Positions 56,844 to 64,000 of a stretch of 64,000 bases of DNA are shown piece by piece; position 1 is the first letter of the stretch; every line of letters starts with the position of its first letter. The notes beneath the pieces are model-generated. The model saw only the letters and a list, made by a program, of their open reading frames with translations, searched no databases and had not been told where the DNA came from. The position numbers and the translations under genes were made by a program. Location: the NCBI GenBank assembly GCA_016715815.1, contig JADJXN010000002.1, positions 1-64,000 of the forward strand. The letters are read 5' to 3'. Origin of the DNA: Oligoflexia bacterium. Its GTDB lineage: Bacteria > Bdellovibrionota > Bdellovibrionia > JABDDW01.

Positions 56844-58193
56844 ATGAATACCAAAACCATCATTGAGCCCTTTAGAATTAAAATGACTGAACCCATTAAA
56901 ATGACCACTCGTAAAGAGCGCGAGGCTTTTTTGAGTGAAGCAGGCTACAACCCGTTTTTACTAAAATCAGAAAATGTTTTAATAGATCTTCTTACTGATT
57001 CTGGCACAGGCGCCATGAGTGCTGCTCAATGGGCGGGCATTATGCTTGGCGATGAATCTTACGCCGGAAGCCCCAGCTTTTACCACTTTAAAGAAACCGT
57101 CCAAGATTTAACAGGTTTTAAAAATATCATCCCTACACATCAGGGCCGCGCGGCTGAGAAAATATTATTTAGCATTTTTGGAGAGAAAAAAAAGTTCATC
57201 CCCAGCAATGCCCATTTTGATACAACAAGGGCTAACATTGAATTTGCAAAGCATGAAGCCACTGATCTTCCTTGTAAAGAAGCAAAAGACACATCCTTAG
57301 AGGCCCCTTTTAAAGGCAATATGGATGTTAGCGCTTTGGAAAACTTCATTAAAGAAAAGGGCCGAGAAAATATTCCTTTAGTTATGCTGACCATTACCAA
57401 TAACACCGGCGGCGGGCAGCCCGTAAGTTTAGAAAATATTAAACAAGTTAGTGCTATTTGCAAAAAAAATAATATTCCTCTTTTTTTAGATGCCTGCCGT
57501 TTTGCTGAAAATGCTTATTTTATAAAATTAAAAGAAAAAGGCCAACAAGAGCGCTCGGTAAAAGAAATCTCACAAGAAATTTTTAGCCTTGCCGATGGCG
57601 CAACCATGTCTGGCAAAAAAGATGGCCTTGTTAATATGGGCGGCTTTTTAGCACTTAATAATGATTCTTGGGCAGAGCAGGCAAGAAACCTACTTATACT
57701 TACTGAAGGCTTTCCTACTTATGGTGGTCTTTCTGGCCGAGACCTTGAGGCCTACGCTATTGGCTTAAAAGAAGTTGTGAATGAAGATTATTTAAAATAT
57801 CGCATTAGATCAGTGCAATACACTGGTGAAAAGTTAACGGCCGCAGGAGTTCCCATAATGCTTCCCACTGGAGGACATGCAGTTTATCTAGATGCTTTAA
57901 AATTTTTACCCCACATTAAGCGCCACGAATTTCCAGGCCAGGCTTTAAGCTGCCAAATTTATATCCAAGGCGGAATTAGGGGCTGTGAAATTGGAAGTGT
58001 TATGTTTAATAACCCCATTAATGAACTTGTACGTTTAGCCCTTCCGCGCCGAGTGTATACACAAAGCCACATGGATTATGTTGTTGAGGTGATCATAGAG
58101 GTTTTTAAAAATAAAAATAAAATAAGTGGCTATAAAATGACATACCAAGCGCCAACGTTGAGGCACTTTACAGCACAATTTAAACCCCTATGA
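56844..58193 (+). CDS. tnaA: Tryptophanase
   Basis: The 449-residue PLP enzyme of the beta-eliminating lyase family has DLLTDSGTGAMSAAQWAG near the N-terminus, PTHQGRAAEKILFS, TITNNTGGGQPVSLENI, DACRFAENAYFI and the PLP-lysine block GATMSGKKDGLVNMGG (about residue 260). Sequence blocks fit tryptophanase (Trp to indole, pyruvate and ammonia) better than tyrosine phenol-lyase, but distinguishing the two by eye is not certain. No tnaC leader peptide or TnaB permease is visible. It overlaps ugpQ by 4 bp. Indole production could act as a signal or provide carbon. Confidence 0.85.
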   Translation: MNTKTIIEPFRIKMTEPIKMTTRKEREAFLSEAGYNPFLLKSENVLIDLLTDSGTGAMSAAQWAGIMLGDESYAGSPSFYHFKETVQDLTGFKNIIPTHQGRAAEKILFSIFGEKKKFIPSNAHFDTTRANIEFAKHEATDLPCKEAKDTSLEAPFKGNMDVSALENFIKEKGRENIPLVMLTITNNTGGGQPVSLENIKQVSAICKKNNIPLFLDACRFAENAYFIKLKEKGQQERSVKEISQEIFSLADGATMSGKKDGLVNMGGFLALNNDSWAEQARNLLILTEGFPTYGGLSGRDLEAYAIGLKEVVNEDYLKYRIRSVQYTGEKLTAAGVPIMLPTGGHAVYLDALKFLPHIKRHEFPGQALSCQIYIQGGIRGCEIGSVMFNNPINELVRLALPRRVYTQSHMDYVVEVIIEVFKNKNKISGYKMTYQAPTLRHFTAQFKPL

Positions 58194-58960
58194 GTTACTT
58201 ACGCCCCAATGAATTTGCATTAGTTGCCCATAGAGGTGGGCCCGAGCTTGGCCCAGAAAACACCCTTGAGGCCTTTAGTGAAAGTTTGAAAATTTATTCT
58301 GATTTTATTTTTGAACTAGACGTTAGGCTAACCCGTGATCGCCAAGTTGTTGTGATGCATGACCCAAGCGTTGATAGAACCACCTCAGGACATGGACTTG
58401 TGCATGAGCTGAATTATTCTGAAATACAAAAATTTGATGCCGGACACCACACCCAGTGGAAAGGCAAAAATATTAAAGCACCTTTGTTAAAAGATGCTTT
58501 AGAGATGTTTAAAAACTCTCGCATTACAATTGAAGTAAAACTTCCCGGCTATGAAAAAGATGTTATAGAAATAATTAATAGGGCTAATGCCCAAGACAGA
58601 GTTGTGCTTTCAAGTTTTGAACAAAAGGCTGTCAGTGAACTTCGGCGCTTTGCACCTAATCTTTGCTCAGGTTGCTCAAGAAATGAAATTAGACAAATGT
58701 TGTGGGCAGTAAAATCGGGCCTTAGCTTTATTGCCCCTAGCCAAGGAAATGTGTTTCAAATCCCTACAGATTTTGACAATGTTGTAGTATTCTCAAAAAA
58801 GTTTGTGAGTTTTGCTCATAAAATATCTAAGCAGGTGCATGTTTGGACAATTAACGACGAGCCCACCATGCGCCAGCTTATTTTAGAGGGGGCCGACGGA
58901 ATTATTTCCGATATGCCGAGCACTCTGTACAGAGTAGCTAAAGAACTTAAAAAAATTTAA
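58190..58960 (+). CDS. ugpQ: Glycerophosphodiester phosphodiesterase
   Basis: The 256-residue protein has no signal peptide. The GDPD signatures are VAHRGGPELGPENTLEAF, FELDVRLTRDRQVVVMHDPSVDRTTSGHG (catalytic His and metal-binding Glu/Asp), ITIEVKLP and a C-terminal VHVWTINDEPTMRQLILEGADGIISDMPS. It hydrolyses deacylated phospholipids to glycerol-3-phosphate and alcohol in the cytoplasm. It is translationally coupled to tnaA and followed by tolQ after 16 bp. Confidence 0.93.
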   Translation: MSYLRPNEFALVAHRGGPELGPENTLEAFSESLKIYSDFIFELDVRLTRDRQVVVMHDPSVDRTTSGHGLVHELNYSEIQKFDAGHHTQWKGKNIKAPLLKDALEMFKNSRITIEVKLPGYEKDVIEIINRANAQDRVVLSSFEQKAVSELRRFAPNLCSGCSRNEIRQMLWAVKSGLSFIAPSQGNVFQIPTDFDNVVVFSKKFVSFAHKISKQVHVWTINDEPTMRQLILEGADGIISDMPSTLYRVAKELKKI

Positions 58961-58976
58961 GAAAGGTTAAACCACC

Positions 58977-59660
58977 ATGAAAGTTGTTAAGACAGATGCT
59001 TGGGATCTGATTTTACACGCAGGACCTGTTGTTAAATTAGTACTACTTATTCTTATTTTATTTTCAATTTATAGCTGGGCCATTATTTTAACTAAGAAGT
59101 TACAACTTACAAAAATCTCTCTCATGAATTCCCGTTTTTTAGAACAGTTTTGGCAAGCTCCAAATCTTGACTCTGTTTTTTTAGACATAGACCGCTACAG
59201 CGGCAGCACACTTGCTTCAGTTTTTAAAGCGGGCTATATGGAACTTCAAAAAATAGCGGATGATAAAGCTTCGGGCGCTAGTGGAACTGGAGGCGGAGTT
59301 GAAAATATTCAGCGAGCCCTTACCAAAGCTGCAGATAGTGAAGTTTCAAGTATGGAAGGGAGAACGGCCTTTTTGGCCACTGTTGCAAGCACAGGTCCTT
59401 TTATTGGTTTATTCGGAACGGTTTGGGGAATTATGGCCGCTTTTCAAAACATTGGCGCTACGGGTGCTGCTTCTTTAGCCACTGTTGCACCTGGAATTTC
59501 TGAGGCCTTAATTGCCACAGCCATAGGCTTAGCGGCCGCCATTCCTGCGGCAGTGGGGTACAATTACTTTGTGGGTAAATTTAAAAAACAAGATTTAGAA
59601 ATAAATAATTTTGTATCTGACTTTTTAAACCTTATTAAAAGAAACTTTTTTAGAGACTAA
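58977..59660 (+). CDS. tolQ: TolQ, Tol-Pal proton-channel subunit
   Basis: The 227-residue protein has three transmembrane helices (KLVLLILILFSIYSWAIIL; FLATVASTGPFIGLFGTVWGIM; EALIATAIGLAAAIPAAVGYN), with the conserved TGPFIGLFGTVWG and SEALIATA motifs of TolQ/ExbB/MotA. With TolR it couples proton flow to force on TolA for outer-membrane constriction at division. GAAAGG precedes the ATG; tolR follows after 2 bp. Confidence 0.95.
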   Translation: MKVVKTDAWDLILHAGPVVKLVLLILILFSIYSWAIILTKKLQLTKISLMNSRFLEQFWQAPNLDSVFLDIDRYSGSTLASVFKAGYMELQKIADDKASGASGTGGGVENIQRALTKAADSEVSSMEGRTAFLATVASTGPFIGLFGTVWGIMAAFQNIGATGAASLATVAPGISEALIATAIGLAAAIPAAVGYNYFVGKFKKQDLEINNFVSDFLNLIKRNFFRD

Positions 59661-59662
59661 AA

Positions 59663-60082
59663 ATGGACGCTGGGCAAAGAAATAATTCTGGTAACAACAG
59701 AACAACATTAAGTGAAATAAACGTCACCCCCTTTGTTGACGTCATGCTTGTATTATTAATTATTTTTATGGTCGCAGCCCCCATGATGCAACAAGGAATA
59801 GATGTTAAGCTTCCCCAAACGGCAAATACAGGTTTAACAGTAAAAGATGACCCTTTTGTTATAACCATTCGTGCCAACGAAAAAGTCTATATTGATAAAC
59901 AAGAATTCACTCCCCAAGCTTTACGCACAAAGCTTTCTGCTATTTTTTCTACCAGAAAAAGCAAAGAGGTTTACTTACAAGCTGATAAAAGTGTTAGTTA
60001 CGGATTTGTAGCCCAGGTTATGGCAGAAATTAAAGCTGCAGGGATTTCAGGCATAGGGCTTGTTACTTTGCCAAACAAATAA
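59663..60082 (+). CDS. tolR: TolR, Tol-Pal proton-channel subunit
   Basis: The 139-residue ExbD/TolR protein has a cytoplasmic N-terminus, one transmembrane helix with the conserved Asp (EINVTPFVDVMLVLLIIFMV) and a periplasmic domain (VYLQADKSVSYGFVAQVMAEIKAAG). It forms the ion channel with TolQ. It overlaps nothing upstream (2 bp gap), and the tolA gene starts 10 bp after its stop. Confidence 0.95.
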   Translation: MDAGQRNNSGNNRTTLSEINVTPFVDVMLVLLIIFMVAAPMMQQGIDVKLPQTANTGLTVKDDPFVITIRANEKVYIDKQEFTPQALRTKLSAIFSTRKSKEVYLQADKSVSYGFVAQVMAEIKAAGISGIGLVTLPNK

Positions 60083-60092
60083 AAGTGCAGAG

Positions 60093-60839
60093 ATGATATT
60101 TAGCAATCAAAATATAGATGAGTTATCAGAAGGTGAAGTTTTTAAAAAAATGGTGGGCCTGTCCATCGCCATTCATGTAAGCCTTTTTTTATTTTTTGCA
60201 CTTAAAGCCACTTTTTTTCCAAGCTCTCCAATAGATTTAGAAGCTGCTGTAAGAGTAGATATTGTAGATTTGCCAGATAAACTCACAGAACTTCCACCTG
60301 AAATGAACACTAAAGACACCTCAAAACCCATGCCACCACCAAAGGCAAAAGAAGAAGTGGTAAATTTAAATAAAAAAAAATCAGCTCTTGATAAAATTAG
60401 AGAATTTGAAAAAGAAGAAAAAAAGAAAAAATCTATAAAGCAAATTCAAGAAGAAGTGAATCGCCAAGAAGAGGCGGAGCGCATGGCTCAAGCAAAAAAA
60501 TATTTAGTAAAGGGTAATATTATTAATAAAGGTACAGCCCTTAAAGGGCTTACTAAATCAGAATTTAATGAATACGTTGGTCGCCTTCATGGCCACATTC
60601 AAGGCTTTTGGAACTTACCAGAATGGCTTTTAGAAAAGGATTTAAAAGCCTCTGTTGTGGCTTATGTAGACGCACAGGGGAAAGTTGTAAAAAAACAACT
60701 TTTAAAATCCTCAGGGGATCCCAGTTTTGATGAATACGCAATGCAGGCCGTTGAAAATGCTTCACCTTTGCCCGCCCCACCAGAAAAATTCACTGACATT
60801 GTCCGCTACGATGGTATTGTTTTTCGCTTTCCTAATTAG
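60093..60839 (+). CDS. tolA: TolA/TonB-like protein
   Basis: The ATG at 60093 gives 248 residues; the open frame from 60060 lies inside tolR. One N-terminal transmembrane helix (VGLSIAIHVSLFLFFALKATFF) precedes a charged coiled-coil linker (about 95-150, Lys/Glu-rich) and a C-terminal TonB-like domain (VGRLHGHIQGFWNLPEWLLEK, VVAYVDAQGKVVKKQLLKSSGDPSFDEYAMQAV). Bridging inner and outer membranes, it is energised by TolQR. The linker is much shorter than in enteric TolA, as in other delta-group species. Confidence 0.88.
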   Translation: MIFSNQNIDELSEGEVFKKMVGLSIAIHVSLFLFFALKATFFPSSPIDLEAAVRVDIVDLPDKLTELPPEMNTKDTSKPMPPPKAKEEVVNLNKKKSALDKIREFEKEEKKKKSIKQIQEEVNRQEEAERMAQAKKYLVKGNIINKGTALKGLTKSEFNEYVGRLHGHIQGFWNLPEWLLEKDLKASVVAYVDAQGKVVKKQLLKSSGDPSFDEYAMQAVENASPLPAPPEKFTDIVRYDGIVFRFPN

Positions 60840-60884
60840 CAATACCTTGACGCTTAAAAAGAAGCAGCGTAGCTTTTATATATT

Positions 60885-62249
60885 ATGAAACTTTTAATGT
60901 TATTTGCTTTATTGTTTTCTGCGTCAAGTGTATTTGGCCAAGATGATTCTGGCAAAATCTATATTAATGTAGGGGAAGCCAAAGTTAAAAAAAGCCTTAT
61001 CGCTTTTGTACCAATACACTATTTGGGAGACAGTGGGCACGCGGGCAAGTTTAAACAAAACGGAGCGGAGCTTTATAACACCATTTTAAATAACCTTGAG
61101 GTTTCAAATTTATTTACACTTATAAAACCTGATGCCTACCTTGAGGACACAACAAATCTTGGCTTAACTACTGTGGATTTTGAAAAGTGGAATAAAATTG
61201 GGACAGATTTTTTATTAAGAACAGGCTTTAGGGTTAACGACTCTAAATTAGAATTTGAAGCTTACCTGTACCACACCCCACAAAATAAGCTCGTCATGGG
61301 GAAAAAATATATTTCAGAGATAAAAGAACTTCGCCAAACCGCCCACACTTTTAGCGATGATTTAGTTAAGGCGCTGACGGGAAAGCAGGGGATTTTTAGA
61401 ACAAAGTTTGTGGTTGCAAGTGATAAAGGTGGTAATGGCTGGAAAGAAATTTATGTCATGGATTGGGATGGCAGAAATGCAACAGCTGTTACAAAACATA
61501 GAAGCATAAGTATTTCCCCTGCCTGGAGTCCCAATGGCAAAACTGTTTCTTACACCTCTTTTGCGTACCATCCAAAATTAAAAAGCCGTAACCCTGATTT
61601 ATTTACCTATGATATTTTTGATGGCAAAAGGTACTTACTAAGCTCGCGCCGTGGGCTTAACTCAGGAAGTAATTTTGCTCCAGATGGAAGATGGATCTTT
61701 TTAACCATCACCAATGGCAGGGACCCCGATATTTATAAAATTACTTTTGAAGGCGATGACCTTACCCGCATTACTAATGGCCCACGCGGCACTTTAAATG
61801 TTGAGCCCAACGTTTCCCCTGATGGCAAAAAAGTTGCCTTTAGTAGTGATAGAGCTGGAAACCCCATGATTTTTATTATGGATATTGATGGCTCAAACGT
61901 GAAACGCCTTACTTTTGCCGGAAAGTACAACTCCTCGCCCAGCTGGTCCCCGGATGGTAAAAAAATTGCTTTTGCAGGAAGACTTAAGGGACATTTTGAT
62001 ATTTTTGTTATCGATGTTGAAAACCCCGCTAGCATTCAACGCATTACCGAGGCCACAAAATACAATGGCCGCCCTGCTAATAATGAAGACCCTTCGTTTA
62101 GCCCCGACGGCCGCCACATTGTTTACACCTCTGACCGTACAGGAAAAAACCAAATTTATATTATTAGCAGTGATGGTACTAATGAGCGCCGCATTAGTGT
62201 TGATAACTCAAATTATTACAAGCCACGTTGGTCCCCCTATTTAAACTAA
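60885..62249 (+). CDS. tolB: TolB, periplasmic beta-propeller
   Basis: The 454-residue protein has a signal peptide (LLMLFALLFSASSVFGQ), an N-terminal TolB domain (ILNNLEVSNLFTLIKPDAYLED) and a C-terminal WD40-like propeller of PD40 repeats (SWSPDGKKIAFAG; SPDGRHIVYTSDRTGKNQIY; VSPDGKKVAFSSDRAGNPMI). It mediates Tol-Pal function. No pal gene follows in the usual place; a cyclophilin gene does, with a 60-bp gap. Confidence 0.95.
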   Translation: MKLLMLFALLFSASSVFGQDDSGKIYINVGEAKVKKSLIAFVPIHYLGDSGHAGKFKQNGAELYNTILNNLEVSNLFTLIKPDAYLEDTTNLGLTTVDFEKWNKIGTDFLLRTGFRVNDSKLEFEAYLYHTPQNKLVMGKKYISEIKELRQTAHTFSDDLVKALTGKQGIFRTKFVVASDKGGNGWKEIYVMDWDGRNATAVTKHRSISISPAWSPNGKTVSYTSFAYHPKLKSRNPDLFTYDIFDGKRYLLSSRRGLNSGSNFAPDGRWIFLTITNGRDPDIYKITFEGDDLTRITNGPRGTLNVEPNVSPDGKKVAFSSDRAGNPMIFIMDIDGSNVKRLTFAGKYNSSPSWSPDGKKIAFAGRLKGHFDIFVIDVENPASIQRITEATKYNGRPANNEDPSFSPDGRHIVYTSDRTGKNQIYIISSDGTNERRISVDNSNYYKPRWSPYLN

Positions 62250-62310
62250 AAATTTGCTTTTGATTTAATTATTCAATAGCCTTATTTCATTACTGTAAGG
62301 AGAAATAAAT

Positions 62311-63024
62311 ATGCTTAAGCATTTTTTAATTTTAGCGGCCACTGTGTTTTTTTTCTCAGCTCATTGTTTTGCCCAAACAGAAGAAGCTCCTCCAACAACT
62401 GAGACTGCACCACCCGCTTCGACTGAAGTAGCAGCCCCTGTAGAAAAAGAGAAAAAAACAGAAACTAAAAAGAAGGTAAAAAAAGAAGCAAAAGCACAAA
62501 CAAAAAAAGGAATTAAACGTATGTACGCTCTATTTGATACAAGCCTAGGAAAAATTAAAATTAAACTTTTTCACGATAAAGCTCCAAAAACCGTAGAAAA
62601 CTTTGCCGAGCTTGCTGAAGGTAAAAAAGAGTGGAACGATGGTAGAACTAAAAGGAAAAGTAATTTTTATGACGGCCTTATTTTTCACCGGGTTATACCA
62701 AAATTTATGATTCAAGGCGGAGACCCCAATGGCAACGGCACAGGTGGCCCCGGTTACACATTTAAAGATGAGTTTCACCCAGATTTGCGGCATGACAAGC
62801 CTGGTATTTTATCAATGGCCAATGCTGGCAAAAACACAAACGGAAGCCAGTTTTTTATTACAACTGTCCCAACACCATTTTTAGATAACAAACACTCCGT
62901 CTTTGGAGAAGTTGTTGAGGGCCAAGATGTCGTAGAGGCCATAAGTAATGTGCCCAGAGACATGGGTAACAACAAGCCCGTTAAGGATGTTGTTATTAAA
63001 AAAGTAACCATTATTAGAGAGTAG
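62311..63024 (+). CDS. Exported cyclophilin-type peptidyl-prolyl isomerase
   Basis: The 237-residue protein has a signal peptide, an Ala/Pro/Lys-rich linker (residues about 24-68) and a cyclophilin domain: FHRVIPKFMIQGGDPNGNGTGG (the catalytic Arg and FMIQGGD), then ANAGKNTNGSQFFITTV and HSVFGEVVEGQDVV. It catalyses prolyl isomerisation in periplasmic protein folding. TAAGGAG precedes the ATG. It follows tolB, where pal is normally found, and precedes cutA. Confidence 0.93.
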   Translation: MLKHFLILAATVFFFSAHCFAQTEEAPPTTETAPPASTEVAAPVEKEKKTETKKKVKKEAKAQTKKGIKRMYALFDTSLGKIKIKLFHDKAPKTVENFAELAEGKKEWNDGRTKRKSNFYDGLIFHRVIPKFMIQGGDPNGNGTGGPGYTFKDEFHPDLRHDKPGILSMANAGKNTNGSQFFITTVPTPFLDNKHSVFGEVVEGQDVVEAISNVPRDMGNNKPVKDVVIKKVTIIRE

Positions 63025-63043
63025 TTATTTTTTGAAAAACAAG

Positions 63044-63349
63044 ATGGTTGTTTTTTTTTCTACTTTTAGCTCAAAAAAACAAGCGCAATGTTTTGCTAAA
63101 AACCTAATATCCCTTAGGCTTGCAGCCTGTGTGAATGTACTCCCTCAAATTGAAAGCCATTATTTTTGGAAGGGTAAAATTTTAAAGGAAAATGAATTTT
63201 TAATTATTGGTAAAACAACGCTCACAAAATTTAGGCAAATTAAAAAGAAAATTCAAACTCTTCACAGCTATCAGGTGCCTGAATTAATTTGTTTTGAAGT
63301 TACTGATGCTCATCCTGAGTATCTGCACTGGGTTCACTCTTATCTGTAG
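63044..63349 (+). CDS. cutA: CutA divalent-cation tolerance protein
   Basis: The 101-residue protein aligns with CutA: LRLAACVNVLPQIESHYFWKGK, then EFLIIGKTTL, HSYQVPELICFEVTDAHPEYLHWV. The ATG at 63044 begins at the expected first strand (VVFFSTF); a TTG at 63032 would add four residues. CutA forms trimers and is linked to copper and other metal tolerance, though the biochemical role is unclear. It is 19 bp after the cyclophilin gene. Its last 50 bp overlap the convergent small gene. Confidence 0.9.
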   Translation: MVVFFSTFSSKKQAQCFAKNLISLRLAACVNVLPQIESHYFWKGKILKENEFLIIGKTTLTKFRQIKKKIQTLHSYQVPELICFEVTDAHPEYLHWVHSYL

Positions 63350-63557
63350 AGTCCGCTTCACCAGATTCGCCATAGCCCTGGTAATCAACTTCTATCTCCC
63401 CACCTTTGCGGGTAAATTTTCTCTGCAGCTGAACGGCTAAATCAGAATCATCTTTTCCGCCAGCATAGGTTCGACGAGCTTGAGTAAACGACGGCTCCTG
63501 GGAAAATGCGAATACAGCTAATAAATTTAAAAATAAAAAGAAGCTTAAAGGTTTCAT
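63300..63557 (-). CDS. Small exported acidic protein (85 aa), unknown
   Basis: A signal peptide (KPLSFFLFLNLLAVFAFSQ) is followed by a hydrophilic tail with an ARRTYAGGKDDSDLAVQLQRKF segment and an acidic, Gly/Ser-rich end. It overlaps the 3' end of cutA by 50 bp on the opposite strand, unusual but possible. Its ATG lies 4 bp after the stop of the 28-residue gene at 63562 and lacks its own ribosome-binding site, suggesting translational coupling. Function is unknown. Confidence 0.6.
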   Translation of the reverse strand: MKPLSFFLFLNLLAVFAFSQEPSFTQARRTYAGGKDDSDLAVQLQRKFTRKGGEIEVDYQGYGESGEADSTDKSEPSADTQDEHQ

Positions 63558-63561
63558 GGCT

Positions 63562-63648
63562 TTATTTTATAACTAGTTTAAGCGCTATAGCTGCGCCCAA
63601 AAAAATTGCACAAATAAGTAATAACCTCTTTAATTCTGATAATTGCAT
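63562..63648 (-). CDS. 28-residue single-helix membrane peptide
   Basis: ATG 63648 has GGAGG 9 bases upstream. The product MQLSELKRLLLICAIFLGAA followed by IALKLVIK has a short charged start, one hydrophobic helix and a basic end, like small inner-membrane peptides. It is the first gene of a two-gene unit with the exported 85-residue protein. It could be a regulatory or toxic membrane peptide; no family is recognised. Confidence 0.5.
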   Translation of the reverse strand: MQLSELKRLLLICAIFLGAAIALKLVIK

Positions 63649-63779
63649 CTGCGTAGACCTCCAATATTCCAATATATGGCTATTTTGCGCTCCCAGATCG
63701 CTTAAATCAACCCCCCAGATGGCACAAGCCTTGATTAATTACACTACTGAAAAGAGAGTATCCATTTAAGGAGAAAGAT

Positions 63780-64000
63780 ATGATGTTTAAAAAGACCATT
63801 TTTGTCACAGTGCTTAACCTATTAACAGCGGGCGTTTTAAGCCCCAATATAGCTCAAGCGCAAAATAGAGCCCCTGTTTTAGGTGGTTTATTTGCAGCGG
63901 CTTGCGGAGCCGGAGCCTATAACCATGCCTCCCATGATAGAGGCTGGGCCACTGCAGGAGCCGCCCTTTTTTGCGGAATTATTGGTTATGCCATTGGAAA
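63780..64000 (+). CDS. Exported glycine-zipper-like protein, truncated by the window end
   Basis: The ATG at 63780 has AAGGAG upstream. A signal peptide (FKKTIFVTVLNLLTAGVL ... AQAQ) is followed by a Gly/Ala-rich segment (LGGLFAAACGAGAY, WATAGAALFCGIIGYAIG) typical of glycine-zipper outer-membrane or membrane-inserting proteins, with two cysteines. Only about 73 residues are inside the window. Confidence 0.7.
   Translation, partial: MMFKKTIFVTVLNLLTAGVLSPNIAQAQNRAPVLGGLFAAACGAGAYNHASHDRGWATAGAALFCGIIGYAIG

Noticed and set aside
1..64000. CRISPR array
   Set aside because: No set of direct repeats of 23-40 bp with regular unique spacers. The palindromic repeats at 19642-19729 and 26894-26929 have no spacer structure of that kind.

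Overview
The window is AT-rich chromosomal DNA of a Gram-negative bacterium. The gene families point to the Bdellovibrionota (Bdellovibrio/Pseudobdellovibrio-like). The lineage is inferred from protein families, not from a marker-gene search. The supporting signs are a TIGR02147-family regulator, an HNH protein of the type that is multicopy in bdellovibrios, a TPR/winged-helix regulator beside lon, DUF1554 lipoproteins and very many secreted proteins of unknown function. The outer envelope is evident from Tol proteins, lipoproteins and beta-barrels.

Layout. 1-6.3 kb: secreted phosphoesterase, subtilase, HtpX, TerC, NhaR-like regulator, Cys-rich repeat protein and a methyltransferase. 6.3-9.5 kb: a metal/copper locus with a MerR regulator under a mer-like promoter, a 30-residue peptide with ten cysteines overlapping the end of merR, and, convergently, a CopA-CopB-like multicopper oxidase/beta-barrel fusion interrupted by one base at a U UUU UUA sequence. 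9.6-17.4 kb: secreted hydrolases, a trypsin-like protease and small exported proteins. 17.4-24.8 kb: a probable integrated element. It has a truncated tyrosine integrase, 18-bp direct repeats at both ends (17622 and 24749), AAGAAGC iterons inside both ends, an IS3-family insertion, and cargo that includes a possible HEPN-type protein. A second IS3-family element (24.8-26.1 kb) lies just outside it. 26.2-27.0 kb: tRNA-Asp and tRNA-Val on either side of a four-helix-bundle (IVS-type) gene bracketed by palindromes.

27-64 kb is mainly core genome. The clpP-clpX-lon proteolysis operon is followed by a TPR regulator; pepA (frameshifted near its end) diverges from it. Next come ppx/gppA, two unknown exported proteins, and a tightly overlapping operon of two ArsA-type ATPases, a TPR lipoprotein, an EI24 membrane protein and glutamate-cysteine ligase. 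Trigger factor diverges from that operon. Then follow a short HNH protein, ftsE-ftsX-envC-ctpA (septal peptidoglycan splitting), a secreted HExxH protein with a membrane-anchored partner, tryptophanase, a glycerophosphodiesterase, tolQ-tolR-tolA-tolB, a cyclophilin and cutA. The window ends inside a glycine-rich exported protein.

At least four reading frames are broken by a single base: the multicopper oxidase, both IS orfBs and pepA. Either the assembly carries residual indels or these genes are decaying. Raw reads would settle this, and it affects how the multicopper-oxidase frameshift should be read.
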